From assembly GCA_949775045.1 (NCBI GenBank), contig OX459105.1:2587368-2651367 (forward strand): a DNA stretch of 64,000 nucleotides, read 5' to 3'. Position 1 is the stretch's first letter, and each line of letters starts with the position of its first letter. Of the stretch, positions 53,425-64,000 are shown piece after piece. Under the pieces are notes generated by a model. The model was not told where the DNA came from, ran no database searches, and saw nothing but the letters and a program-made list of their open reading frames with translations. This DNA is from Metridium senile. Taxonomy: Eukaryota > Cnidaria > Anthozoa > Actiniaria > Metridiidae. A program made the translations under genes and the position numbers.

Positions 53425-53940
53425 TCATCTACCATACAATCCATTGCTATAGTGTCATGTACCTTATCATCCATTGCTATAGTGTCATATACCATCCATT
53501 GCTATAGTGTCCTCTACCATACCATCCATTACTATAGTGTACTCTACCTTACCATCCATTGCTATAGTGTCCTCTACCATACCATCCATTGCTATAGTGT
53601 CCTCTAATTTACCATCCATTGCTATAGTGTACTCTACCTTACCATCCATTGCTATAGTGTCCTCTACTTTACCATCCATTGCTATAGTGTACTCTACCTT
53701 ACCATCCATTGCTATAGTGTCCTCTACCATACCATCCATTGCTATAGTGTCCTCTACCATACCATCCATTACTATAGTGTACTCTACCTTACCATCCATT
53801 GCTATAGTGTCCTCTACCATACCATCCATTGCTATAGTGTCCTCTACCATACCATCCATTGCTATAGTGTCCTCTACCATACCATCCATTGCTATAGTGT
53901 CCTCTACCTTACCATCCATTGCTATAGTGTCCTCATCTAG
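53425..53940. repeat. 30-bp minisatellite, ~17 copies, open on both strands
   Basis: Unit ACCATCCATTGCTATAGTGT+CCTCTACCAT with few variants (CTTACC, TACTCTACC). The period is ten codons and no frame meets a stop, so both strands show about 194-codon open frames (repeats of SSTIPSIAIV and AMDGMVEDTI). I regard it as non-coding. Confidence 0.95.
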
Positions 53941-54735
53941 TTTCATTCCATATGCCATTCCATTGCCAGAGAGTACCATACCAATGCCAGAGAGAACCAT
54001 ACCATTGCCAGAGTACCATACCGTTGCCAGAGAGAATAATGCCATACCATTGCCAGAGCAAACCATACCATACCATTGTCAGATAGTATAATGCCAAATA
54101 CCATTGCCAGAGAGTATGATGCCATAATACCATTTCCAAAGAGTAATGATACCATACCATTACTAGAGACTATCCTACTATACCATGCCACTGATAGATA
54201 AGAGAGTATCATACCATATACAATAACCAGGGAGCAACATACCATATAATACTATATACCATACCATGTACCATACCATACCATTACTAGAGACTATCCT
54301 ACTATACCACACCACTGTCAGAGAGTATCATACCATATACAAATGCCAGGGAGTAACATACCATATAATACTATATACCATACCATGTACCATACCATAC
54401 CATTACTAGAGACTATCCTACTATACCACACCACTGTCAGATAAGAGAGTATCATACCATATACAATAACCAGGGAGTAACATACCATATAATACTATAT
54501 ACCATACCATGTACCATACCATGTACCATACCATTACTAGAGACTATCCTACTATACCACACCACTGTCAGATAAGAGAGTATCATACCATATACAATAA
54601 CCAGGGAGTAACATACCATATAATACTATATACCATACCATGTACCATACCATTACTAGAGACTATCCTACTATACCATGCCACTGATAGATAAGAGAGT
54701 ATCATACCATATACAATAACCAGGGAGTAACATAG
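53941..54735. repeat. CCATACCATTGCC and ~120-bp tandem repeats
   Basis: 53950-54180 is a degenerate array of ATACCATTGCCAGAGAGTA. 54168-54735 is four to five copies of a unit of about 117-128 bp containing ATTACTAGAGACTATCCTAC and AACATACCATATAATACTAT. Confidence 0.9.
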
Positions 54736-55030
54736 CTCAGTGCCTTGTTTCTATTAGATTTACGCTGGCGATTGATTTGGATGACACAAATCCTCTGCAT
54801 GAAAACTGAAGAAGTAGCTATTTACTTGTCGATATATCCTCGCTCTATAAAACGGTTTATTTCTATGCACAAAACGCAAAGGCATTAACATTCATTCATG
54901 TACTCGCTACATATTTCAGCATATTCTTTAGCGCGTGCTAAACATTTAATGCTTCAGTGATTTTTACCCATACTCCCGCTTGCATGGGCTAGTCGCGTAG
55001 TCGCGAAGCCGGTTGACGACAATGTTTAGT
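54736..55030. other. unique insert within the 120-bp array
   Basis: The array breaks after CAGGGAGTAACATA and resumes near ACAAATGCCAGGGAGTAACG, leaving about 290 bp of GC-richer unique sequence (GGGCTAGTCGCGTAGTCGCG). It may be an inserted element or original DNA between duplicated arrays. Confidence 0.4.
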
Positions 55031-55700
55031 ATACAAATGCCAGGGAGTAACGTACCATATAATACGATCTCTAATCAAGGAGCGTTATATCTGCATATGC
55101 CATACCACTGGGTTTTGTACCATATCTAACCATAATCCTGGTGTCATGCCAATACCATTTAATCCAGTAAAGAGTGAAATGAAATGTCCACACTAAGTAC
55201 AAAACTGACACACAAAAATATATGCATCAACCTATATTGCATCAATCATATTGTATAACTGCAATAACTTTATTTTAGACACAATAATATGCCTGCAAGT
55301 CCAATTGGCTTACCAAAATTTCCCGTAAACCAAACAACACCCAAAGACACATCATTCAGTTGTCAAGGCTATCCAACTAAATAGATATTAAGTTTAAATT
55401 TATATATATATGGTCTATATATGGTTTATTGTTTAATGGTTTAATTGTTTAGTGGAAAGTTTAGATCAAGGTTTAATTTAAATATCTCTCCACACTCACA
55501 CATTTGTATCTAAAAAGGATAGCCAAGTCAACCAAACTAAATGCCCTTGAAGCATCATTCAATCGAAAGACTAAATTGAAAGCCAAATGACTATCACTTA
55601 GGACAAGTGACAACGACTATCACCATTTTAAACAACAATCAAACAAGTGACAATCAAGTTAATTTGCCACTCACTCCAAAAGAGATAATATAAAGCGAGC
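55031..55700. other. gene-free stretch
   Basis: After a short return of the array, AT-rich sequence without recognised repeats or coding. Confidence 0.3.
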
Positions 55701-56034
55701 TTACAAACATCAAGCTGGGTTCGTGTATCTTCCTTCTCCAACAATTCTTTGATTAGTCCAAATTTTCTTCATGTCTTATCTGATATTGTCCATTGATCTT
55801 CTCCTTGTACGGTCTTCCTATTGGTCTGTTTTGCACATTTCCATGTCTTGTATGGCCTGTATCTGTGACCTGTAAATATTACTGTTTTGTATTTAGAGTA
55901 AGGGTGTTTGATACTAGTGTTAACCCTAGGGGTTGTTTATCAAACACCTTCCACCTTCCTATATTATCTTAATTTCTTGTTTGTAAATTTATTGTGTGGA
56001 AAATAAAACCATGAACCATGAACCATGTCCATCT
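55700..56034 (+). mobile_element. LINE-like 3' end with CCATGAA tail
   Basis: GATACTAGTGTTAACCCTAG and AATTTATTGTGTGGAAAATA lead into AAAACCATGAACCATGAACC. A polyadenylation-like stretch followed by short tandem CCATGAA repeats is typical of CR1/L2-like 3' ends. No coding part is recognisable. Confidence 0.4.
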
Positions 56035-56129
56035 TACTTCTATACGGACTTTCTTCTTGTACTTCCATTTGCCAGCTGGTCTCTTTCACTTAATAGTTGC
56101 CCATCCTTGGATGTCGATTTCACCATTAT

Positions 56130-56940
56130 ATATTCCTTACTCCTTGGCAGATTTTGACCCTATTACCTAATACTATTATCTGACTGTAGAAGATGTAAAG
56201 GAGAAATGTCCAACCATCCATTCAATTGATCACATAAGAACCATCTACTGTCAGCATCACCATATATTGTCATTGCCATCAAATTGTAACAGGTCCATAT
56301 TGTGACCCAATACTATTACCTGACTATAGTTGATGTAAGAATAACTGTCCAACCATCCATTCAATTGATCAAATAAGAACCATCTACTGCCATTATCACC
56401 ATGCATTGTCATTGACATCAAAAAGCACCCCTTTAGGTCCAGATTATGATCCAACTGACTATTACCTGACTAGTTGATGTACAGGATAAATGTCCAACCA
56501 TCCATTTCATTGATCAAATAAGAACTATATGCCGTGATTATTACCATGCATTGTCATTGACATTGAATTGTAATTTAGATCCAGATTATGATCCAACTGA
56601 CTATTACCTGACTTGCTAGTTGATGCAAATGATAAATATGATAAATAAAATACTTCATTTTTCTCAATTTTCCACGTTAATTGCCATTATTACCAGATTA
56701 TGTTACCATTACCAGATTTGTGCCCATTTAGGTCAACATTGTAATCCTAATACTATTACCTGATTGGTTGATCCAAAGGATAACTGTCTTACCATCTTTT
56801 CCTTTGTCTAAGTGATACCTTACCCATTTTCTGCATATCCAAGTTTCATTGTTGTCATTATTATTAGTGATAAAAATTGTTGCCATTACCGGATTATGTA
56901 CCCATTCCATACCCATTCGGCTTGTTACCCAATATATTAC
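56130..56940. repeat. ~120-bp degenerate tandem repeat
   Basis: Recurring AACTGTCCAACCATCCATTC, AATAAGAACCATCTACTG and CAATACTATTACCTGACT at intervals of about 120-130 bp, decaying to the right. Confidence 0.7.
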
Positions 56941-58032
56941 CTGGTTCCGGATAAGTTCTGTCCAGTCATGTATCGTCCAATTGCATCTGTTTTGTCCGGA
57001 TTCCTGGCCTTAACTGTATTTACCTGTCACGAAGTTTGATTCACATTTGGTACATCACTGTTAATAACCTACCATTTCCAGATCATATCAGTGCCCAATA
57101 CAAGACCTGCCGTGCTAGTTATACATACTTTATATACTCACCAACTTCCATGCTATTTTAACAAAGGCTTACTTCAACTTAGGAACCAAGACCTCTCAAC
57201 CTAGATGAACTTGGAAATGAAAAACGTGCAGGAAACAAATCGCTTCACAGAAGTTAGTGTTTTGTAAATAATATTGCAACTTAACTTAACTTGATTCAAT
57301 TTTTGACAGTTTTTCAATAATTTCTTAATTTTTCTTCGAAAAATAGACATATATGATATCAGTATTAAATGTTTTTATCAATTGCATTAATTGGAACATT
57401 TTTTTGCTCGTAATTAGTTTCATTGTAAAATTTCAGTGCATTATAAAGAAATGATTATAATAATTCCATTTGAGTGTATATATGCTTTGCACTTTTTCAG
57501 GTTTTGATTCAAAAATAATAGAATTAATGAGTTAATGACTCGAAAAGCCAAACTTCCCAGTTATTTGGTCCTAAGTTGTATATACTTACCAAACATACTT
57601 ACAGGTACAGTAGTCCTTCGAGGCACATGATTGTGAATCAGAAAAAGAGCATATTATTTTTACAAGTATTCTTCTATTTACAACAGTAAACTGCTTATAT
57701 TATTGATAGAAGTGATAATGATAAATATATTTCTTGCAGTAACAACTGAAGTACATTATCTTTTTTGTTTTTCTTGAAAAAAAACCATTTGTTTGAGAAT
57801 AAAACTTGTCGAGTGTGATCAGAACCAACCAAAGATGTTTGCCAGGATGAGGATAAAATAACAGGTCCATATTCACCAGCCAAAAAGTCTAAGGGGACAA
57901 AAAGACCATGCCACGTATCTTCTTCAGTTGTCGTTTAAAAAAAGGCTGTTGACTAAATTGTGGTTAGCTTCAAAAACACCCTTCAAAAAGTGTTAAATTA
58001 TTTTTTAATTTTTATTATCACAATATCCACAG
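56941..58032. other. gene-free stretch
   Basis: AT-rich, no repeat family or coding frame that I can support. Confidence 0.3.
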
Positions 58033-58233
58033 CAAAAATATCGATTTGTCTATAAATCATTCCATGCTCCAGAGTCCATTCATATCATGTCCAGTGTAGA
58101 ATTCTTCCAAGTGCTTCCAAGTCTTGAAAAGGCGGAACCATCTTCAAATTCAGATCCAAAAGCCATTACGTCGAAAATCCAAAAGTTTGTCAGAGTACTT
58201 AAACCGAAGCCGGAAACACATGATCCCAATTAA
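58033..58233 (+). CDS. candidate terminal exon, unknown gene
   Basis: After an acceptor (TTATCACAATATCCACAG) a 66-codon frame reads QKYRFVYKSFHAPESIHIMS, then FFQVLPSLEKAEPSSNSDPK and ends RVLKPKPETHDPN. The composition is balanced and protein-like in AT-rich surroundings. There is no start codon before codon 19. I do not recognise the family. It may be the last exon of a plus-strand gene or chance. Confidence 0.3.
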   Translation, partial: QKYRFVYKSFHAPESIHIMSSVEFFQVLPSLEKAEPSSNSDPKAITSKIQKFVRVLKPKPETHDPN

Positions 58234-59221
58234 TTATAAGGGTGAAGAGAAATAGTCCCACCAAACCCCAAGCTACCCAATTAAACTATGTTAATATAGG
58301 GTATGACCCTATATTAACTATACAGCAGAGTTAAGAGAAGGAATACAACCTCAATTAACCCTGCATGTAAAATAGCCGCAAAATAAAATCCTAACCTATG
58401 TGAAGTACTCTGACGCAAATGCTAAGCCGGAGTTTTTGGTTTTTGATTAATTAATAAAGCAAAGACACAAGACACACAATGTATAAATGACAGTATCAAT
58501 AATAAATGCATACAACATAATCAATGGGGAGTCCTAATCCTAACCTACCCTATACCCTTTGAAGGAGAAATTAGACTTTGTAGTGTCCACCAATGAGGAG
58601 GTCCAGTGTATGGCTATGTAGGGCTAGTCCCACCGTACAAAGTACCCAGCTTGTTTACCCTCAGTTAAATAACCTAGCTTACCTTGTAAACCATGCAAGA
58701 GTACTCACATGGCCCCCCCTGCATATATTGATACATGGAGTACTAAACTCAATGATCAACATAGGCAGGGTCGAGAGCAAACAGCCTCAAAGATCGGAAT
58801 TAAGACAAAGCAATTTCTCAAAAACTAAAAGCTTTTACCTGGACATAACACAACCAACAAATACACCCACCACTCGCAGGCAGTTATATTTGAAGGCCGT
58901 TACACTAAACGATGCATGTAAAACTACGTTGCTTTCACCATTGACGAAAAGGAGGATGTCTTCTTGTCTGCCTAACATGCCGCTGTGCTCAATTTCAAAC
59001 TTAAATTTGACGCAAATTTGGTGGATGTGGCATGAAACAAAAGCCAAATGAGCACTTACTACATATATCCCAAAAAACGAAACTACATTTACAACATCGG
59101 ATTACCGATGAAAAAACCTAAAAGAAGAGATCCTCAATCCCACAACAATGGTGACGAAAGTCCTGATAAAAGCTCCGAATAAAATCTAGATTGAAAAAAC
59201 GATAACTGGACACGTTTTCCG
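58234..59221. other. gene-free stretch with weak open frame
   Basis: A 152-codon plus frame (58593-59051) and its antisense are open, but neither has a recognisable domain, good codon pattern or splice context. Two diverged GTCCCACC...CAAGCTACCCA-like blocks (58255 and 58627) suggest an old repeat. Confidence 0.3.
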
Positions 59222-59439
59222 TCACGTGATGTACCCGAGAAAAGCTAAACATTTGAACAAAGGGAAGACCACCATAAAAAGAAAAACATCGAACCTCGTC
59301 TTCATCTGTACCAACTTGACTTGCGCGCGATGTATATGGTATCTTGCTGGGTGATGGTCTCTTGAGTCACTGTAGGTGTGCGATGTTGGTAGAGTCTCTT
59401 GATTCTTGGCCAATTTGATAATCTGGTTTTAAAAAAAAT

Positions 59440-59880
59440 GAATAAATGGATAAATGTCTAAACTCAAAATTAAAATAATGAACAAAATAAAAAGTATAGA
59501 TACACAGATTAAAATAAACAGATACAAACAAATATATGTAAACAAATAAATAGATAAACATATCTAAACAATCAAATAAATCTATAAAAAATGAATAAAT
59601 AAGCAAATATATTAAATGCATAAATAAATACGATAAATAACTAAATTGAACAAGAAAACTAGCGAAAAGAAATTACGTTTTCTTATTAAATTGTATTAGC
59701 AAAGTTCTTCTGATTAGAAAAACAAATAAATGTACAAAAAAAACTGAGATATTTTAGAAGTCATAAATAAATAAAAAGAAAAATTAATAAATGAAAGGAC
59801 AAATAAGGTGAAATATAAAATTCACAAATTCATGGCAGTCTAACCATGACTGAATAAATAAACAAACAAAAAGGCAACTG
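59440..59880. repeat. AAAT-rich low-complexity DNA
   Basis: Degenerate AATAAATA/ACAAATAA sequence. The minus-strand frames are Tyr/Phe/Leu artefacts. Confidence 0.7.
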
Positions 59881-59884
59881 CAAA

Positions 59885-61255
59885 ATACAACAAAAATACT
59901 GAAAACCCCGCATCTCACCCCCACCCCTCTCTCTCTCCTCGCAACAATGCAAAAACTGCACAAATACCACCCCCTCCCCTTGCGAAAAACACATTTTGGC
60001 GCCAAAATAGTTTTTGCCTATTTTCACATTTTACGGCGTGAAAAACATTAATTTTCATTTAAAATTGAAGGAGAAAGCTAAGATATATCGAAAGATATGC
60101 AAAACTCTTACCAATAAATAATTACCCCCCCCTCCCCTCTCCTCGCAACACTGCACAAATACCAACCCCTCCCCTTGCGAAAAACACATTTTTGCGCCAA
60201 AATAGTTTTTGCCCATTTTCACATTTTACGGCGTGAAAAACATTAATTTTCATTTAAAATTGAAGGAGAAAGCTAAGATATATCAAAAGATATGCAAAAC
60301 ATTTTACCAATAAATAATTACCCCCCCCCCCCTCCCCTCTCCTCGCAACACTGCACAAACTGCACAAATACCAGCCCCTCCCCTAGCTTGCGAAAAACAC
60401 ATTTTGGCGCCAAAATAGTTTTTGCCCATTTTCACATTTTACGGTGTGAAAAACATTAATTTTCGTTTAAAATTGAAGGAGAAAGCTAAAGGCCCGTGCA
60501 AACGCACGCAACATTGTTGGACCAACATGGTTGCTCCAACATGTTGGGCCCGTTTACGTTTAAACACCCTGTTGGATGATGTTGGATGAAAGTCATCCAA
60601 CATTTCTTTTGTTCTCGTGTTCAACAAACCGTATCGCAACAATGTTGGCCAACAATGTTGCGTGCGTTTGCTCGGGCCTTAAGATGTATCAAAAGATATG
60701 CAAAACATTTTACCAATAAATAATTACCCCCCCCCCCTCCCCTCCCCTCTCCTCACAACACTGCACAAATACCACCCCCTCCCCTTGCGAAAAACACATT
60801 TTGGCGCCATGCAAAATAACTTTGGCCCATTTTCAACTTTTACGGCGTGAAGAACATGAAGGAGAAAGCTAAGATATATCAAAAGATATGCAAAAATCTT
60901 AACAATAAATAACTATCCATTTCTCCCCCCTCCCCTTGCAAAAAAAAACAACACATTTTGGCGCCATGCAAAATAACTTTGGCCCATTTTCAACTTTTAC
61001 GGCGTGAAAAACATTTTAAAATTTTCATTTAAAATTGAAGGAGAAAGACATATCAAAAGATATGGAAAACAGTTTACCCCCCAAAAAAAAGAATTACCCC
61101 CCCCCCCCCTCGCAACACTGCAAAACTTGAACAAGTACGAACCCCTACCACACATTTTGACGCCAAAATATATTTTTCAATTTCATATTTTACGGCGTGA
61201 AAAATCATTGTAATTTTCATTTGAAATTGAAAGAGAAGCAAAGATATATCAAAAA
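59885..61255. repeat. ~195-210-bp tandem repeat, about six copies
   Basis: Each unit has TTGCGAAAAACACATTTTGG, CGCCAAAATAGTTTTTGCCC, TTTTACGGCGTGAAAAACAT, TTAAAATTGAAGGAGAAAGC and a poly-C/CCTCCCC run. Starts fall near 59980, 60176, 60388, 60786, 60945 and 61140. The third is lengthened by a 190-bp MITE. Confidence 0.92.
60490..60679. mobile_element. PIF/Harbinger-type MITE with TAA duplication inside a tandem repeat
   Basis: AGGCCCGTGCAAACGCACGC at the left faces GCGTGCGTTTGCTCGGGCCT at the right, with AACATTGTTGG/CCAACAATGTT. TAA lies on both sides (60487-60489 and 60680-60682). Neighbouring repeat units show the empty site AGCTAAGAT. Related to 9383-9586. Confidence 0.88.
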
Positions 61256-62277
61256 CTATGCTAAACATTTTACCTTAATGTATTTGCTTTGAAATACTTG
61301 GCAGGAAAAATTCTCCAGGAATAGCAGTTTGCCGATATTCAGATTCTAAAGAAAGAAAAGAATTAGAATTAAGAAATAGAATAGATAACAAATTAAACCA
61401 TAGATACTGAAGGAAAGACAAAAGAATTGAAGCATGAAAATACGCTACAAACATACAAAAGAGACATTCAAACTATTTCATTCAAGAAAAATGCATGGCG
61501 CAAAAAACGGACTAGTGCAGAATTGGCTCACTTTCAGTTGAATTCAATTGAATTTACTTTAAAATACACTTTTAAGATATAATTTGCTTTGTTTTGAAAA
61601 CTATTTTTGACATTAAAAAGGCGACAAAAGTTCTTCAGTTGGTAAATTTGCAACGTACCTTTGTAAATGTCAGAGGTGAAGGCGCTCGTTGATCATGGCG
61701 AAGGTCTTTCAAGCTCGGTAAACGGCTTACTTTTAAAAACTTTTAAAGTCTTTTAAAATCTATTTGTGGTAAAAACAGCATAGGGTTTCTTTCTGCAAAT
61801 AAAAAAGAAATATTTTAAGTCATAAATAAGAGTATTTCTGAGTAAGAAGACTTTGGCGGGAACATTTTTTCTTCAAATTCGCTAAGCAAAGCATTTGGCG
61901 CCAAAAAAATATACTAACATGCATTCAATAAACAGTTTCAAAATCATGATTAAGTGTGGTTTATAGAAGAAAAGCAGCAGAGAAGTGTTTTTACTAACCT
62001 TTTTGAACTGCTTCTTGCAAACTCCGCCTACACGTGGCTTCAACTTAGCGACCAAAATTGCTTCTTTGTGTTGCCATTAGGAAAAGTCATCTAAGAACAG
62101 CCTATGAAATGTAAAATTAGAAGAAAATAATGAATTTTGTACAAATATTTTAACAAAAAGTGAAGAAACCTTCTCACCTACATCCTTCTCTTCCTGCGTC
62201 TTGCCCCCGAGTGAAGGTGCATGGGTCGACGAGCACTTCAAATGAATTCCCACGTGCATCACCATGGTTACAGCCAA

Positions 62278-63080
62278 TCAGAAGAGTTCTACAATTTTGA
62301 TGTTGATTTCCAACTTATCACGTGAAAGAATAGTTGGGATATTTGGGGTGGACAAATTTTGAAGTTAGCGATGAGGGCCGAAGATCAAATTATACTGAAC
62401 TGATAGGGGTATTTTTAATAGTTTTCATTACTAAAAAGCACAAATTTTTTAATGAACAATATTTTTTTGGAGTTAAAATATTCTTTTATCTAATTCAAAT
62501 AAGCTTTAATTTCCATAATTTTTTTCAAAGGTTTTCTCTAAAATAAAATCATTTTCCCGCCAAACATTTTCCCAGGTCAAGCTCGACAACAACAAATAAA
62601 CAGCTGAAATTGGCCTCTCTGAAAACTACACTCAACAGCCCAAATGACCTCAAATATAACACCAATTGCTTCAGTGACTTTCTATCTTGCTTTTTCTGGT
62701 GTTTATTTTGCAAGAACAACTTAATAACACTGTTTCTTAGACCCTTTTTGAACTCACTAATTAACGAACCGAAGGTTGAACCAGGTAAAAGCAGACCATG
62801 CAGCGGACCTAAATAATATAATACCAATAAAACAACAACATTGAATACGCATTTTTTCGTTTCAAATAGTCTCAACCTAATCCAAGAAAATAATTATATA
62901 ATCGTAATGAATCCCGAGTCACGCAGATATGCGTCTAGTTTAGATATAAGATTTAATTTAAAGCTATTACGTCATCTTTCTACGATATTCATTGATAAGC
63001 CGATTTCGTGACATGAGAGAGTGCGTTACATCTCGAAGTGGTCCTGGGCTTGAGATGACGTCATTTTCGGGAAATTCAAG
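62278..63080. other. upstream region of OSBPL9
   Basis: No coding recognised. The frames at 62334-62546 and 62549-62875 lack any family or splice support. The OSBPL9 promoter should lie near the right end. Confidence 0.35.
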
Positions 63081-63090
63081 ATGGCGGTCG
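63075..63090 (+). promoter_or_regulatory. OSBPL9: YY1-type motif over the OSBPL9 start codon
   Basis: TTCAAGATGGCGGTCG fits the CAAGATGGCGGC YY1 element, which in many animal genes overlaps the translation start. Binding is inferred from sequence only. Confidence 0.45.
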
Positions 63091-63770
63091 TGATGGAGGG
63101 ACCTCTCTCGAAGTGGACGAATGTGGTCAAAGGATGGCAGTATCGATGGTTTGTCCTAGACGACAATACTGGTTTATTATCCTACTACACAGTAAGTTTA
63201 CTTTCAAACTCATTCAACTTAATTTTAGTGACATTTTTGGTGAAAATTTACAGTTGACTCAAAAGATTACACAAGTGAATGAGATCGTCCGTGAAATATT
63301 ATTTATGATTCAGAATTTTGAAGTTTTGAAGTTCATGTTATAGTTTATTATTCAATATTTACTTATGGAATGATTTTTACTGGCTTTATTTCGTCAACAA
63401 GTGACTAATGTTTTTACTTATTACACAGACCACTTGTTTATATAGAATTTAACTTTTTTGCAACTAAAAACCTCTACAAAGCGACCAAATTTATTGTTAA
63501 CCGACCAGTCAGAAAATACAAAGTCTCTACATTCACAATAACAATAATGCCTTCTGTTTTTAGGGGGTAGCTATTGTAATTCAAATCAAACAAATTGATA
63601 ATGAAAAAAAAAAAAAAAATGAACAATATCTACCCCTACCCCTCCCCCCCCCACCCCTAAAAATGAAATCATTTAATATGGTTATGCGACAGTTATGAAT
63701 GTATATCATCTTGTTTCAGTCCAAGGAGAAAATGATGCGAGGAGCCAGGAGAGGATGTCTACGCTTAAAG
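63081..63770 (+). CDS. OSBPL9: oxysterol-binding-protein-related protein (ORP9 type), first two exons
   Basis: Exon 1 is 63081-63191 and exon 2 is 63720-63770, both GT-AG and joined in phase 0. They encode a PH-domain start: [33 protein letters not shown], then [17 protein letters not shown]. This matches the N-terminus of ORP9 (and its relatives ORP10/11) almost residue for residue. In ORP9 the PH domain binds phosphoinositide at the Golgi, and the distant C-terminal ORD carries lipid between ER and Golgi. The gene continues past the window. Exon 2 is followed by a LINE fragment in intron 2. Confidence 0.92.
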
Positions 63771-63795
63771 GTTTTTATTCTCTCAAATACATAGT

Positions 63796-63996
63796 TATAA
63801 TACAAGGCTTGCATCTAAGTCTTCTTTTTCTCTCCCTCGCATAAGAACCAACTATGGTAAATTTAATATTAAATTTAATGGAGTCAAGGTATGGAATTCA
63901 GTAGACGAGAAACTGAAATATCTTGGCAAACCGTTATTCAAAAAAGGATTGAAAGACAGTTTGCTTAGATCATACCTTGACGATCAGCATCAATAA
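63796..63996 (+). pseudogene. CR1/L2-like LINE, C-terminal fragment
   Basis: The frame reads YNTRLASKSSFSLPRIRTNY, GKFNIKFNGVKVWNSVDEKL, then LFKKGLKDSLLRSYLDDQHQ and TAA. The series YNTR...RTNYGKF...G.KIWNS...FKK.LK..LL..Y is the end of many cnidarian and other L2/CR1-type ORF2 proteins. Only this end is present, so it is a 5'-truncated copy in OSBPL9 intron 2. Confidence 0.8.
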
Positions 63997-64000
63997 ATAT

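Larger units (their letters stand above)
59222..62277 (-). other. possible spliced minus-strand transcript (non-coding or weakly coding)
   Basis: Five segments have paired splice signals: 62277-62179 (donor GTAG/GTGAGA), 62101-61999, 61792-61659, 61345-61274 (acceptor TTTCTTTAG, donor AAG/GTAAAA) and 59422 onward (acceptor AAAACCAG). The first holds an ATG frame (MAVTMVMHVGIHLK) that stops soon after splicing into the second. A frame without ATG stays open across the third, fourth and fifth. It starts 0.8 kb upstream of OSBPL9 in the opposite direction. It could be a promoter-linked long non-coding RNA. Confidence 0.3.

Noticed and set aside
53485..54091. 193- and 194-codon frames of decapeptide repeats
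   Set aside because: Both strands are equally open because the 30-bp unit has no stop codon. No start context, splice sites or domain.
58593..59051. 152-codon plus-strand frame
   Set aside because: No recognisable domain, and the antisense is equally open. No splice or start context strong enough to call a gene.

Overview
This is a stretch of animal nuclear DNA. It is AT-rich, its genes are split by GT-AG introns, and it is crowded with transposon remnants, fold-back elements and satellites. The gene set (TIKI, SREK1, FDX2, OSBPL9 and a CK2-beta paralogue) is metazoan. Penelope-like, CR1/L2-like, Tc1/mariner and Harbinger-type repeats sit beside an LRR/multi-pass membrane protein of invertebrate type. 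I infer a cnidarian, probably an anthozoan, but the sequence alone does not prove it.

Layout: 1-3.3 kb is mostly repeats with two weak plus-strand exon candidates. 3.3-12.1 kb (minus) is a TIKI-family Wnt-inactivating metalloprotease, six exons read and the last probably missing. 12.1-18.5 kb has no gene and holds satellite arrays and a LINE scrap. 18.5-24.7 kb (minus) is a three-exon gene for a 1098-residue LRR and multi-pass membrane protein. 26.0-26.8 kb (plus) is an intronless, divergent casein kinase 2 beta paralogue. 26.8-31.6 kb is nested fold-back elements plus a tRNA-derived SINE. 31.6-45.9 kb (minus) is a 12-exon SREK1 splicing-regulator gene of 580 residues. 46.3-49.6 kb (plus) is a six-exon mitochondrial ferredoxin FDX2 of 179 residues, head-to-head with SREK1 across 363 bp. 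49.6-63.0 kb is repeats, minisatellites and weak exon candidates. 63.08 kb to the end holds the first two exons of an OSBPL9-type lipid-transfer protein and a LINE 3' end.

The most unusual object is a 3211-bp DNA transposon (34036-37246) in SREK1 intron 9. It has perfect 170-bp terminal inverted repeats and a TA target duplication. Left to right it carries an intact DD37E transposase of the IS630/Tc1/mariner superfamily. Convergent to that are two overlapping frames that encode a PB1-domain protein and a zinc-cluster/coiled-coil protein. Tc1/mariner elements normally carry only a transposase, so this looks like a two- or three-component transposon.

The single-copy genes are housekeeping or signalling genes with no operon-like relation. 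The clearest regulatory link is the shared SREK1/FDX2 promoter. Much of the remaining sequence is fold-back DNA: about 20 palindromic elements, several with readable target-site duplications, and a 95-bp repeat family arranged as inverted arrays around a conserved central hairpin.
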